DNA from: Nymphaea colorata
Taxonomy: Eukaryota; Streptophyta; Magnoliopsida; Nymphaeales; Nymphaeaceae
DNA: 64,000 nucleotides
Direction of reading: 5' to 3'
NCBI RefSeq assembly: GCF_008831285.2
Contig: NC_045143.1
Location: 16,156,464 to 16,220,463 of the forward strand
In this document: in pieces, positions 48,764 to 62,700 of the stretch
How positions within the stretch are numbered: position 1 is the stretch's first letter
Layout of the letters: each line of letters opens with the position of its first letter
Program-made: the position numbers and the translations under genes
Notes under the pieces: generated by a model
Databases searched by the model: none
What the model was told of the DNA's origin: nothing
What the model saw: only the letters and a program-made list of their open reading frames with translations

Positions 48764-49102
48764 TGTTTGGATGGAGGGAGAGGGAGACAGAAGGAAAGGA
48801 ATGAAAAGAAAGGCATTTTCTGTGTTTAGATGACTAATTAATAAGCATGGAAGGGAAATGAGAAATAATAATGTTTAAGTGCAAAGAAAACGAAAGAAAT
48901 GAGAGACAAAGGAAATGATTTTTTAATATAATTCTAATCCCCCCAAAAATATAGAGATTTGAAGGGAAAGGAATCAGAGTTCCTTCCCTTCTTTTTCCTT
49001 TCTTCTCATTTTCTTTCCCATTCCCTTTTCATTATTTTCCTTTCTTTTTCTTTCCTTTCTCTTGCATACATTCTTTTCTCTCTCTTTCCATCCATCCAAG
49101 CA
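48764..49102. mobile_element. MITE-like foldback element
   Basis: About 339 bp. The left end reads TGTTTGGATGGAGGGAGAGG and the right end is its imperfect complement (ending CCATCCATCCAAGCA). The left half is purine-rich and the right half pyrimidine-rich, so the whole element could fold back. No ORF. A clear target duplication was not found. Confidence 0.5.
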
Positions 49103-50192
49103 GTGCAGGCTAAAAAGAAACATGTTCTCTGAAGATGTGATTCCCCTAAAAGAAGTGGATTCAAATTTATCACGCTCATCAACAATTTAGCAACAAAATT
49201 TCTGATATTTCTCAGAAAATAAGACAAAATTTATATTACGTGCAAGGCCATAACGAAGAATCAAAAACAACGATAACTATATATCAGAGATTTATTAAGG
49301 AGCAACAAAAGCCAAACGAAATGGACTACGTTATGTGTATGTGCGTGGGAAAAAGTAGATTTTTTATTTTTCGGATAAATAACACCCAATTTGTGTTTAT
49401 GGACACACAAGTAACATCAGAATTTGAATGGACTAGGTTTTCCACTTAAAGAAAACGACAACCCAACATCCCTTTGCGGTGATAGAGCCACCATTAATAT
49501 AAAGTGAAAGAGAGAAAGAAAACTCCCGGAATTCAGCATGTATAACCCTTTCAGGTGTGGGTTTGTCTGCCTGTAGTAAAAATCGGGGGCCCATGAACTT
49601 TACCTCATCATTCCGGCATAAAAGTCACTAAGAATTGATGCTAGAATGAATCTAACTAGTTGAACCAAAAAGGAAAAACTGCTTCACGAAAATAATTGCT
49701 CTTCTATCCGCAATTTAACCGGATGAAAATAGTTTTTCTGTTCTCACCTAAATAGAAACATGAAGGTTAGGAGAATTTTTCTTTTTTTGGCGCATGGTTC
49801 CTCTGCCCTCAGCAAGGAAGAAAACCCGCTAGGCTTAGAGTACAGGAACACAGCGTTCTGTTTCACGAATGTGTTCTTCAAATTGAGGCATGTTTCTGCG
49901 TTCATGAAACACGCAGTGCTCTTATACCAAACGTCCCCTGAATATTGCCGTCCCTCACCGAATAACAGCCGGAAATTTGTCCCACAAAAAATTTTCAAAT
50001 CTACTTGGGGTTTAAGAATGTGTAACTGGTAGCTGAGTAATTGAATACGGCGACTAACGTATCACCAGTAACCATGACTATTGAACTCCAGACCTCGTTT
50101 AACTGGACGTTGCAAATTAGCTAATCCACCAAGAAATGAATTTAAATTCAGAGACTTTCAAAGAAAGGGAGGAAGAACAAGGTAAGCTTACC
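49103..50192. other. Intergenic DNA with a second foldback remnant
   Basis: About 1.1 kb AT-rich. It contains an imperfect inverted repeat at 49842-49945. No gene is recognised. Confidence 0.45.
49842..49945. mobile_element. hAT/MITE-like end remnant
   Basis: GCGTTCTGTTTCACGAATG is followed by its imperfect complement CGTTCATGAAACACGCAGTG, then TATACCAAACGTCCCC. A related end (GCAGTGTTTCATGAATG then TACCCAACGCCCC) occurs at about 54209-54240, so a family of short elements with this terminus is present. Confidence 0.4.
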
Positions 50193-50590
50193 GATTCCGT
50201 TACGAATCCGGTGACGTTCTGCTCTTCGTAGCCAGCAACGAACCCCCAACTGTCTGGCCTTCTCCAACGATCTCGGACGAGGCAGAGCTCCAGTGAGGCA
50301 GTCCGGGTACTGGGGATCGACCTTGCCCAAGAAGCCAGGAAGCTCTCTGTAGCAAAATCAGCCGTAAGACACTCTCCTTCTCGGTCTCGGCTGCCGAAAA
50401 TTTTCCTTGCTAACGACGGCAGATCGCTCAAAGCGCTGGGAAGCACCCGCTCCTTTTTCCCCTCTCCCGCCACAGAAAACCAGCGAAGCACGGCTTTGTG
50501 ACCTGCCAAAGCCCGCCTCCTCGTGATTCCTGGATCGTGCGTTCCCTCCACCGTTTCGCCGCAGCAGAGACTAGAATCAACCGCGTCCAA
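50193..50590 (-). CDS. Possible orphan first exon (unrecognised)
   Basis: An open frame from ATG 50590 to a consensus 5' splice site (GAATCG|GTAAGC) covers 398 bp and is noticeably more GC-rich than its surroundings. The peptide (MDAVDSSLCCGET..., Arg/Ser-rich) shows no known domain, and no partner exon was found to the left before COI1. It could be a 5' UTR or coding exon of an unrecognised gene, or a promoter-like GC island. Confidence 0.18.
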
Positions 50591-53500
50591 ATTCTCCTCG
50601 TTAAAGAAAAAATCAACTCGTAAAGAGAAGTAGGAAGAATCGGAGAAACGGAAAGAAGGCCTCTCCCACTCAACGGGTCGAAATTCCCATCACGACCGAC
50701 CGTATGAACGATGGATCGCTTCACTACAATCCCGTACTTTTTCCTCCCCCACAAAAAAAAAAACAAAAGGGAATAAAAAACACTGCAACCACCAATGAGA
50801 ACTGTAGCTGTGAGAACAGTACCTGTGCGGTAGAGAGGTGGGTATTGGACCGGGTACTATCCGATATTTGATTCAATTGGGCATAGTTTCGAATTTGAAA
50901 AAACCGGCCTGGCTTAGCTGGACAGAGTCCAAATCGTTTTAATATTATTTTTATTTTATTAATAATATGTATGTTATATTTTATATTCAAAAAATTAATT
51001 TTATTTAAAAATATATTTTTTTTTATTATAACAGAACTGAATCAAAACTCGGATTTTGAGCATCAAGCCGAACCTAAACTCGAGTTTCGAGCATTAGGCC
51101 CAACCTTTATAGTTGAGATATATTATGGTTTCTTGTGCATCTCAAAAATCAAAAAGCTCGAATTCTCCCAATTTGTGACCCGCCATATGCTTCCTTGCAT
51201 AAATATAAATAGGTAAATGTTTATAAGCAGCAATCAATTGTATGACAAACCATTCAAATATAATAATGGATTCTCCGGACCAAGTTATTGTCATACTTCT
51301 TTTCTCTGTCTTGTTCAACTTCTCAATTTTACTTAATAAGCGATTAGCCATGAAAGAAAGAATTTTTTTTAAATAAACAAGCCACAAGTGATTACTCCCC
51401 CTTCTTTTCATTTTTTTCATTGAAATAACCAATTTAATTGAATCTCACGTCATTCATTGCCGTCTCCACCTCTCCGGTCACCTTTCTGCAAACCGCCACG
51501 GCAGTGGGAACTGATTGTGCACAAAGCGATATCATATCACACACTCTCTTCCTGATTGCTTCCGTTTTGGCATTTTCCGTCCGAGATTCTAAACCGATTA
51601 CAGGAACTTCGGACGTGCATTACTCCGACGTTGCCGTGACTCGTAAAATTTTGAGAGGAAAAGAAATTGCTACTCGTAGATAGGAGGGCATTACTTTTGT
51701 ATTTTTCGAGTAAAAACATCAGTAAGGTGGTGATTGATACCCCCTATCTTACTGATTTCAGATCCTCGCACTCAAGATCCATGGATCTTAAAAACCGTGG
51801 TTAGCTTGATGGGTTTTAACGCTCTTTTCTCTTTCTATTTGTCTTTCTCCCTGCCATGACTGCCGTAGTTGTCGAGCCTTCTTTTTGGTGAACAGCGACG
51901 ACGATCTCGAAGACGTCAACGATGATGGCGGGGAACAGTGACGTCGACGACAATGGCGGCAATGACGACGAACAGGACATCTGAAACCGTCGTAGTTCTT
52001 CCTTTCTTTATCCGTTTGGTATGGCCGGAGGACGACCGGAGAAACCCTCGTCAGCCATCGAGGGTTGCTCCGGCTCTCTCTCGACGGCCGGAGAAACCCT
52101 CCAGTCCTCTCTCTACTTGTCTAGTCCAGCCGGAGAAACCCTCATCGGCCATCGAGGGCTTCTCCGGCCCTCTTTCGAGGGCTTCTCTCGACAGCCGGAA
52201 AAACCCTTCGGCCCTCTCTCTCTCTCTCTACTCCAGCCACTGAAACCCCCGTCGTCGGCCGTGAGGGTTTCTCCGGCCCTCTCTCTATCTGTCTAGGGTT
52301 TTCTCCCTTCCTCTGGCCCTCTCCTGAAGGCCGCTTGAGGTTCTGGAAATCCTCGTTGGCCGTTGGTGTCGCTCTCCCTTTCTCTGTGCGTAGGAGTGGG
52401 CTGGCCGTTGGTCTCTCTCTGTTTCTTTGTGCGCAGGGGCAGGAGGGCGGAGGCGCAGTGCGTCCCTCCCGCGAAATTTTCCCGTGTGGATCACAGATCC
52501 ACGCGAGAGATCGGAGGGGGTCCGATCTCAAAACCTCATATTTCTCCTCTTGTCGAGGATTTGGAATCCTTGATTTTGAGATCCGATGTTTCCTAAAACC
52601 GTGTCTGTTGTCATGAAATCGAGCCGATCCGAGACTATCAAACACGGGGTAAGGGGATTATAAGATGTGTGAAATAATTAGGCAACTTAACTTATCATAT
52701 TATATTAAATGTGTGCAGGATGTATGTCTATTTTATTAGGTAAGTACACGTAATATATGTATTATTAGGTAACATGTACATGTAATGTATGTATTGACAA
52801 GTATACAGTAGCTAGGGTGGCAACCTTCGTTCAGATTTGACATGATTTGAAGTGAATGAGCTCATGAGTAGGAAACCTTGAAACCCAACAAGCCACATAC
52901 ACAGAAAGTTTGGCAACTTGAGCGACAGGCCTCGTGATCAAAGCAAAGAAGAGAATGTGAATGGGTGTTAGGGTAACTTTGTCATAGGAGAATGGGAAAG
53001 GTGTTCAAGTTGAAATCCCTCGGATATCTTATGCCATCACTTGAATGGATTATGAATCAAAATCCAATCCACCCAACTGAGCCGTAGAACCTTTTAAGCC
53101 CAACGTGATAGTAAGTGCAGTGTGCAGAGCTACCGAGATAAGATCTTCATGTGACCCTTCACATCTATCTTCCACCTACCGCATTATTTTCGGTGGTGGT
53201 CAGAGGAAGACGACGCAAGGAAACAACGTGTTTCTGATGCTTTAATATTAATATTATTCAAAAGCCCACCTTGCAAACCAAAGCCAAGAACCAAGTCAAA
53301 AAGGTTCGGCGGTCATTAACAAAACAAAAAATATGAAAAGACACGGCGAGGTTAGCTGCCTTTGATTTCCCAACGCACAGTGAGAGAGAGATCGTCACTA
53401 TCCAGTACTTGGGCTGGATTTGGATCTTCATCAGACCCAGACCGGGAGTACCTTTACATGATCCCGGTAAAATTCTAGCTCAATGTAGTAAATTGAAAAA

Positions 53501-54411
53501 CCCCACATTTAAGTTTCAAATAAAATCGACGACCATATGAACAGAAATGCACGGATCCGACCTATAACATACTTGTGCAATGTTGTACTTGTGCAAGATC
53601 TGAGTGTGCGCTCCGAATCCCACCTATAGTAAATTAAAACACAAACTAATCTAACTCTGGGGGAAGGGTTATCATTAAGGTGATGCATCTGTGAGGTAGG
53701 ATTCAGGCTATTATAGATTGTATTGTATACTGGAAGAGGGAGACCTTTGGGGCCTATTCAGCAATAGGGATAGTTTCTAACTGTTCTATAAATTTGCGGG
53801 CAAATTCATATAATACTTTTTATGGTGTTTCATAAATCTGCCCTAACATTTTAGTTGTCGTATTCATAAAATACTTAGGTGCCATTCCATTGACCAAACG
53901 GACACTCGGTATTGAATTTTTTAAATCAGTACCTATTCAAAATTGCTACTCGAGATAATTTTTTCTTTCTCATCTGAACGGAATTCAGTTTGCAACTACC
54001 TCTCAGTGCCTAGACAAATTAGTCCTTGTCCTTCGGAATGTTAGTGCGTATTAATTCGTCTTTATAGAACATGTCAATACACATTCATCGTTAGATAACT
54101 GCAAAAAAGATTCCTCATATATATCCACAAGGAAACGAAAGCCTAACTTTACTAACTCTAAGGAGGCGTGTCACGTGTGGTAACATGAAGGTAGTATTTT
54201 TTGGAACGCAGTGTTTCATGAATGTATACCCAACGCCCCTAAAGGAACAAATGTATCTTCATTGGATTTTGCAAAAGTGTGCTTGTCCTCTCTTTCTTGA
54301 TGATTAAACCATCGTTCCTTAAAAAACCAGTGATACTGACTATCATCTCATACCAAAAAGAATTCCCACCAAATGTTATTTGTATTCAAACACAAAATGT
54401 CTTCTCACTCG
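50591..54411. other. Intergenic DNA with a GC-rich inverted-motif tract
   Basis: About 3.8 kb. The middle (about 51840-52600) is GC/CT-rich, the rest AT-rich. ORFs in the GC-rich part (52142-52645 minus, 51938-52243 plus) are low-complexity. A MITE-like end lies near 54209-54240. No gene is recognised. Confidence 0.45.
52030..52290. repeat. Dispersed 14-mer GGAGAAACCCTC motif in both orientations
   Basis: CCGGAGAAACCCTC or close variants occur near 52037, 52087, 52129, 52195 and 52240, and the complement GAGGGYTKCTCCGGC near 52060, 52155 and 52265. The alternating orientations give several potential hairpins of 12-16 bp stem. Confidence 0.7.
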
Positions 54412-54790
54412 CTACCTTAGCCAAACCGGAGAGAGAAAAGGGAGTGAGGAGAAGAAGAAGAAGTTTTTGCTCCTCCCCTGTATCGTCTCTCTCAGACGGT
54501 TCTTGGAGAGGTCGATTGCCACCAACTCCCTCGCGCTTCCCAACTCTTCCGGGATCCTTCCGACGAGCCCGTTAATGGAGAGTTCCAGAACTCGCAACCG
54601 GCTCATGTTGCCTACGGATGGTCATGGTGGGATCTTCCCTTTCTAGGGATTTCCAGAGAGCACAAGCTTATCGATCATGTCCGTCGTCCCGAGATTCAGG
54701 TATCGGCCTCGATCTTTCCGGAGAGCCGATTATGCGAGATGCCTTGCCGATCGAGTTGAACCGACCTAGCCGATCCGCGAATGACTTTCG
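54412..54790 (-). pseudogene. LRR-protein pseudogene (PII-2-like repeat region)
   Basis: Leucine-rich repeats are readable only by changing frame. One segment gives ISHNRLSGKI, the next LNLGTTDMIDKLVLSGNP, then after stops GKIPP, then NMSRLRVLELSINGLVGRIP followed by EELGSARELVAIDLSKNRL. At least two frameshifts or stops (a TGA, a TAG and another TGA) interrupt about 95 codons. The wording resembles extracellular LRR proteins of the PIRIFORMOSPORA INDICA-INSENSITIVE 2 type. No kinase, signal peptide or further repeats were found nearby, so it is a small decayed fragment. Confidence 0.75.
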
Positions 54791-56731
54791 AAAGATGGGA
54801 TCCAGCCTTCCGTTCGCGGTCCTGCTCCTTCTCTCTTTTGTTTTCTCCATCTTTATTAAGGAACTTTTTTATGTATAAACATGAGAATGGATGTTCACTG
54901 CCTTTATGGAGGTCTCTACAACACAAGTTAAAACTGTAGGAGCAAAAACTTCAAATTTCAGAAAAGGAATAAGATTTTGTTTATTAGAAACAAAATAAAT
55001 TGACAAAAAGAAAGTTACATGTTTTGTTTATGGTCAAATGAGATATTCTATAGGAAATTGCAGAGAGAGGAAGATGGATGGTCTTCAACACAACGATGTA
55101 GGAGAAAAGTTAGTTGCTACGATTCCGTAAAGTTTAATGTGGCTTGTACCTAGAGACAAGGAGCACGTGACTAAATGACAAATCTATTTAAATTTTATAT
55201 GATAGTGGAGAAAGGAAATCACGTTATTATGGAGAATTTGGAGTTGAGCAGAGGCGGAGAAACATGCTAGCTCGGCACATGGTGTGGGGTATAGTGTAGA
55301 GGTCAACTTCACCTCTGGAAAGGTCCTAACATTAGAAAATCTGTACTATGCTCTAAGCGTTCAAAAAGATTACATATCTCCAGACGTTGTTATGAGTATT
55401 AATAATTTCCTGTTTTTTCCAACTTTGAAAATTCTCAAACTTTCATTGATTTTATTGCATGGTTGTCTATTGTACTAGTGGTGCTCACTTTTTTTTTTTT
55501 GGTAATTAATAATGCACTTGATGTATTTTCGATTGAACATTATGTTTTTCTGCTTCGCTGCTCATTGAGGAGGTGATTACTAGGTCATGACCATGCATTA
55601 ATTTTTTATATGTAGATTTTTTTTATGTATATTTTTTTGTGTAGTTAGCAATGCCATCTAATTTTTTTTAAAGAACCGGCCATGGAGAGAAGTGGAAGAA
55701 AAACACTATTTTCAATTGATTTTGTTTTTGGAACAAAATTCCAGAACCAAATTGCCACCTTAACTAGAATTGGAATAAAAATTTCAATTCCAATTTTTCT
55801 TTAAGTTTGATAGTATAGAACTTTGATTCTAAAACTAAAGATAACCTGTTTGATGAAAAGGAAAATAAAATTGTAAAATTCACGGATTAAAGTTTAAATA
55901 TTTTAGGCCCATGAAAAAAATCCAAAAATTCTAGGTCACAATTGCATCTCCACAGTTTGTTCATTTTTCTGAAATTTTGATCCTAAAATGAACCTACAAT
56001 TCCATAATCAAAAATTTATGTTTGATAAAAAAACTTCTCATTTTTAAAGAAGCATAACAATTATTCAAAACGATGGGAAAAAAACAGAAGAGTCATCGAC
56101 TAACTGCCATCGTCTAACCAGGAAAGAGAGGAGCAACTAGAAAGGATCAATGGAAAAAAGATTTACACCGCTTTCTCGCACTTAATTGATTGTATGCTAT
56201 TTTAAGAAAGATCTTAAATCTAGGAACCTGATGCAGCATGGACGGCCTGAGGTTGACAAAAATCCACACCAAAATCATCGACAAAACGAAGAAATTAAGT
56301 CTGGCTACAGCCCACACTCCCCACCGCTAATTTGCCTTGGGGAGAATCTGCCCTATTGTATCGTCAGAGGGCAGTTCTGATGTCAAATCCACCGTTCGAA
56401 AATATGAGCCGTTCGGGATCAAGTCAGATCTAAGTTAATCAAGAACAACACAACCACCATCTAGGCCTAGGAAATCCCTAGAAAATACACTATATACCAG
56501 CTTACACAAATATACAATGCTTTTCTTACAAAGAATAGCAGCAAGCAAAAATCTGCTGATCTCCAATGATTCACACGGAAACCATGACCACCATAGCAGG
56601 GATGCACAATGCCGTGCTCTGTCTTAGAGTCAAAGGCTGCATATATCTACATTTCTCGCAGCAATGACTAAATAGAGCAGACAATTACTATATGATACAA
56701 AAACAATTGAAGACTACTACCAAATGCTTCA
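54791..56731. other. AT-rich intergenic DNA
   Basis: About 1.9 kb of A/T runs and short ORFs without motifs. The right end probably contains the 3' UTR of the next gene. Confidence 0.5.
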
Positions 56732-59700
56732 TCACAATCTTTCTTCACCCCGGGCCTCGGAGACCATAGGCTCCCCGCCATCATTACAATGCTCCACTTC
56801 ATCTTGAAGCTTTCTTGATTCCTTATTCGCACACCCATCATTACCAGTTGCTTCTGGAAGCAAGCCATTACATCTATCAGAAGTACCACATACCGACACG
56901 TCCACGTTAGAGAAACCACTGTAGATTCCCCGGCTTCCACCAACCATTGCTCCCTGTTTCTTGTCCTGTTAACCTTAAAAGTTAAAAATGAAAACACGGA
57001 GGTGAACGACGGGAAAACTAACCAACGTATAACTACTCACATGAATGAGCAAAAGATTCTCATCAACGCCTGCCAAGAAGTCTGGTACAGTCTGCGATGA
57101 ACTGATGAGCATCCTCAAAGTTTCTCTAGCGCCCTTCTCCACTTCAGATTCAGCATCTGGAATGAGTTTATTAACAAGGTTGGGAAGCAGTGGAGAAATG
57201 GTTGTTGGTATTGATGGCCCTGCACTTACAAGGTAGACTTGACCAGAAGAGCAGACGTCAATAACTGGAATGTGCACGATCGGATCAGAAATGAATGATG
57301 TAAATGAAGGTATTTGCTGCGAACATGGCAAAGGAATGAATGAGGAAACAGGAAGTGGCATCCGAACGAGTGGGTCTGAAAAGAAGTCTGGAAATTCTGA
57401 CTTCTTCCCTATGTCTAGGGCGCCATTGGATGGCATAAGTGCACTTGAGTTCCCAGAAGACAAAATGGATGACAAGGGTGACTCGGAAGAATCAGTGGCC
57501 ATGGATGGTAGAGGAGGTGGTACGGCAGTGAATTGAAGGGTAGATGGGAGTGGGGGACACCAGCAGTAGCAAGGAGAGAATGAATTCAAGGGGCGGATAT
57601 CAGGCAAAGAAAGGAGATCCGGCAATGGGTCCAATGACATCACAGATGAGCGCAATGAATCTGACATCTGCAACTTCCCTGGGAGATTGAGCATCGGCAA
57701 ACAGTGATTATTGCAGGTTGTCGCATTCCCAATGCTGTCTTTGTTGTTACCATTTTCATTTTCAACATCAGAAGCACGAGTCCGCACACAATCCAACGGG
57801 AGACCAGATGACACCAGGTGAGCATCATTACCCAAGAGGTTATGCTGGCCTTCTGGTCTTCGCCTTAACTTATCCTTAAAAGTACAACCCAATCTGGACA
57901 AGGATATGGTCCTGGACAGTCCTTCCTTGAATGCACTAGTTCTTGGGCTTAAACTCCCTTGATGGAGTGAATGCATCTTTGAAGACTGAGAAACGACAAG
58001 TCTAGAGCGAGCCGATTGCCTCACAGATGGTAGAATATTCTCGCCTTGGCACAAAGAGGCTGATGTGTTTGCGGTTGAGGAATTTGTAACAGGAATTGCA
58101 TGCACAGTGGTTGCAGACTGAAGGAGATATGAACGCACATAATCGCCAAGGGACTCCAGTCTTAACTCACTGATCCCAGTAAGCTGAGATAGAGAAGGTT
58201 TTTGTTCCACCAGATCCTTCATCTGTCATCCAAAATAGGACACAGAAGACACACTGGTGTTAGAAAATGATCAGATAAATCTGCCTTCATAAGTTCGAAA
58301 ACTGGAAATCAAATTGATTAAAAACCTTCTCAAGTAGCTCAGTTCCAACAGTCATTGATTTCTCTGATAGCCAGTAATACAACACAGCTTTGTTTAGAAC
58401 CTGGACCAAGAATGACCTGCCGGATGCATCAGCAGAAATTAAATCGATTGTTATCTTGAAGCTCTCATCATACGAGCTGAATAATGCTAGCCTCTCCTCA
58501 CAGCCATCATCTCCAACAAATGAAAGGCGAAAATCAGAAGAAGGCAAGAGGGTCAGCTTCAAATGCCCCCTGCAGAAAAGAAGCATCAAAACCAGACATC
58601 TATAAACCAAAACAAAAAAGTACAAATATCTCGAATCAAAATGAAAACTGATTTTTTCTTAAGAGTCATGCATGTTGCAGAAGAGAAAAACAAACAACAT
58701 AAACAAGTTGCCTGGATCAAATTGAAAACTGGTTTTTGAGGAAGAAAAGAAACAACACGTGCGAATCGAGCAGAAAAATGGATTTAAGCAACAGGAGTAC
58801 TATCAATAATTTGTGGAAAAGTAAATGAACAATCTAAAATCACCGTAGCTAATATGGAGCACGCAATCTGTCAAGCCAACAAATCAATATGAGTTTCAAG
58901 AATATAAAATGAAAGCATTATATTATGCAATTATTTTGTTATTTTTACAACTTTCCCTGTTTCAAAAACCATAGATTTTTTGTATATTTTCCAAAGAAAA
59001 CCTATAACTTGAAAAAAGAAAAAAAACAAGAAAAACCTCACTGAGGAACTGCTACCAAACAACAAACATAAAAATTAGGATTATCGCCACATCCTCACTT
59101 GATCATGTGTTTCCCATGTCAATGTTTATGATCCCACCATGCAAACAGAATATGCATCATCAATTGCTAGATAATAGAAATCTAGGAGTGGTCTACAGCA
59201 GCAATGCCATATGCTCATCTTTAGCATTTAAAAGAGAGGCATCTATCTTCATGGATACCACTTAAGTTCCATAAGTGTTTCTAAGTCAAACTAGCAACTC
59301 ATCAGTCCAACCACTCTCCTAGTCAAGCCAGGTGTTAGCAGGCTAGTCCCAGCCCCCTGTTTGCTGGGACAATTTGAATGGACTAGCCAGCTGACTGGTC
59401 AAGAATTAGTTGGTCTCATGGACGGTACTTGCACAAGTAGATATCAGAAAAAGAACAATGAAGCAAAAAAATGCACCCTTTAAGAGCAATTAAATCCAAA
59501 TATTGAAGATGGAGCAAAAGCTTAAATAGTACCGAAATAAAGGTATAAGACAGGCATGCCCAAGCATGTAATGTAAAACAAGTGGGAGAGACAGAAGCCA
59601 TCATTTAGATACAGGAATGCAGATAAATTTTGACAAGCTGAACATCCTGTCCCTCACAAATATGATCTTCTAGCAGCAGTTCATGAACCGCAAGAGGATA

Positions 59701-62700
59701 ACACCACAAAATGTTGAGAAGCGGTAAATACAACCTAAAAAGTCATAATACTCTATACTTATTCTTATGCTTTCTTTAGTTTTCTGTTGGAAACTATAAT
59801 GGAAAATTTTGTTTCTCATGCAGCGAAACATTAATCAGTTGCACTCTCCTTTGAATAGGTCGATTTCTGTCCTAATGAATTTATTCCTTTCAATAATCAA
59901 AATATAGGCTTACAGCTTAAACAGGAAAAATCCATCAGAATCATTTTCCTCCGAGTTTATGTTAACTCAGAGACTAAAATGGTTCACACTAGTACACATA
60001 TACACTTATTATGTGGTAAGCACACAAGCTCAAAAGTGGTTGCTGTTTGCTACTAAAGATGCCTCCACCTCCAAAGGACAACAGGTTATTTTTACAGAGA
60101 TAATTAATTGAATGGTTTTACAAAGATAATCAAGTTAAGCTGGGAAATGAGGAGAATAGCATCAAATCATTCTGACGTTCTCTCATTCTGAACCACCTAT
60201 TTCCCATGTAGTTTACAATAAACTTCCTTTAATATAGTGCATCTTCACCTGAGTTTGATTCACAATTTGTAGTTGAACAATTTTATGTACCAGTATAGTT
60301 AAAGCAGAAAAAACTCTACCACATTGCGATATTTTGCACTCAGAGCTTTCTGACCGTCCCGTTGTCCTTCAGGTACTGAAGGTGGTGTTGCGTGCATTAA
60401 CTTGTAAAACTGATAGACATGCAATATTTCCTCCTCTCTATGATTTTGGACCAGTAGGTGGAGTAAATGATGCATGGGCATCACCAGGACATCCAGCGGA
60501 ATGCACTTGGCACAAACATAAAGATGAAGACTGAATTCAAAACCTTACAAAGGTGGTGAAGAGAAAAGTGACCAATTAAAAATTGTCTATTCTAGACTAT
60601 GTAATGACAAACGACAAACCCAACCAGGTGTTACGAGCTCTTCATAATTCTAAGCCACTTGAAAACCTAGTGCATCATCTCAATAATCCCAAACTAGAAA
60701 CAAAAGAAAAATTACAAGCTCTATTATCTGCAAAGACAATAAAATCAAAATTCAGAAAAAAAAATCATTGTAGATATTGCATCAGAAAGGCCAAACATCA
60801 TAAATTTCAAGACAACCATGCCATAGCAACAGATACATCTAATAGCACTTGAACATAATGAGTAGTTTAGCATATTATCATTTCTCATCCATTTAAAAAC
60901 ATAATATGAACAGTATCAATCAATTATTAAAGATAAAAAGCACAATCAAATAACTGGACCAACTACATTAAATATATCCTCTTATAAAAAAACTTTCCAT
61001 ACTGTGACATACACAAGGTACTTTTCAAGATTAAGGTATAATTCTTCGAACTCTGCTAATGCCATGAAACCACACAAAACCTGTTATAGATTTTTTGGAG
61101 ATGATGTGGTAACACGCAGAGTAAAGGATTAGCAAACGAGGTGTACTGAAGAATAACATAGTAAACGGTATCAGAAATATGGGATGGACAAGAACAATAA
61201 AACCATGAACTACAGGGACATGAAAGAAACTACCTTTGCTTTCCCTTAACTCAGAGTTCATAATACACATCACAGACGCCCATTTTACCTACAAATGAGA
61301 AATAGTTTTATTTGGAGATCTAAACAGTGCCACCACCAATAAGCCGACAATATAATCCTGCAACTCCTAGTAAAAATGTGTAGATACAGGACATACCATC
61401 CAGCCAAGGAATTTAACATTAAACTCAAATGGTGCACGGTTTCAATCTAGAAAGAGCAAATTACAAACGCAAATAGCAGTGAATACTTAATGCAAAAACC
61501 CTTCATACCATATGATACACAAATTGGCAATAAAGGTATCGAGCTGAATTATTAATAACTAAGAAAAGTCAATGAAAAATCACTTTACAAAAAGAGACTA
61601 TTTTCAAGTTCCAGAATTAATTCTGCTACTGCATATGCTACAGATATAATTCTTACACCTCTCTCAAACAATTAGCCAGAATATGCAAGATTTCAACCAT
61701 CAAAATATAGGAAAGAACTCATAGTCATCCAATTTCAGGAAGCCTATCAAAAAAATATTTCTGAATCATAGTATCATAGTACCATGAAGGATGCAAATAC
61801 AGCAAGTAAAACTTAAAAAGCAAATTTGTCAAGCAAATCGATCATATATGACATGGGTCATCAATTACACATTTATTTTGACAGGATAACCTTGGGTCGA
61901 TCTGCATTAAAGCATTAAAGTAACATTTCTTGCTCTTTATAATTGCACCTTGATCAATAATTTGAGCAACATATTTTTCAGTTTTATTAATCTAATAAAC
62001 AGGTAAGATACGCTTAGATTGTCTAAAGTATGTGAGAATACATATTAGACGACCAAAGTAAATGTTTTAGACAAACAAACTGTTGTGATCTGTTAGTTCA
62101 TCTCTTGATTAAAGGTCACCCTTAGACATGAAAGTGGGAGATTCATCAGCAATTTCGGAAGTTTTGGTCCAACTCAGGTCACTTACCCAAACAAAGCATG
62201 TTTGAACTTTCAACTACAAATTCTATGGCAGCAACCATTTCTTTTTAAGAATAAAAAAGGATGGCACACAGTGTGTGCACACACAGAAGAAAAAGAAGCC
62301 ATTTTCTGAATTCGTAATAGCAAATAACTAAGTTTAAAGTATAATAAAAGAAATCAACAATACATCGGTGGCCTTTGTGTCAACTAAATTGTCTATTTTT
62401 CTCTATGTCAAAAAAAAATATAAAAGCATTTGTTTGTATTTTGAGAATAAAAATAAAAGGACCTTTACTTGGTCAGCAAATGGACAAGTCATGAACTGCA
62501 GACACCAAAGTAGTTTGTCTGCCCTAGTCTGATACCATTCTCAGAAAGTGCTTCTTTGTATAGTCACAATTCATGATTCAATCTTGGAGCACGGAATACC
62601 AATTCCTTCAAGCAAGACAGATAGAGAGTCATTATGCCATCCAATTTAAAGGTACTCACAGGAAAGGAGGTAGAGAAATATCACACATGGCAAAGAAAAG

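Noticed and set aside
48756-49110. 8-bp target duplication around the MITE-like element
   Set aside because: Flanks GAACAGCT and GTGCAGGC match too poorly.
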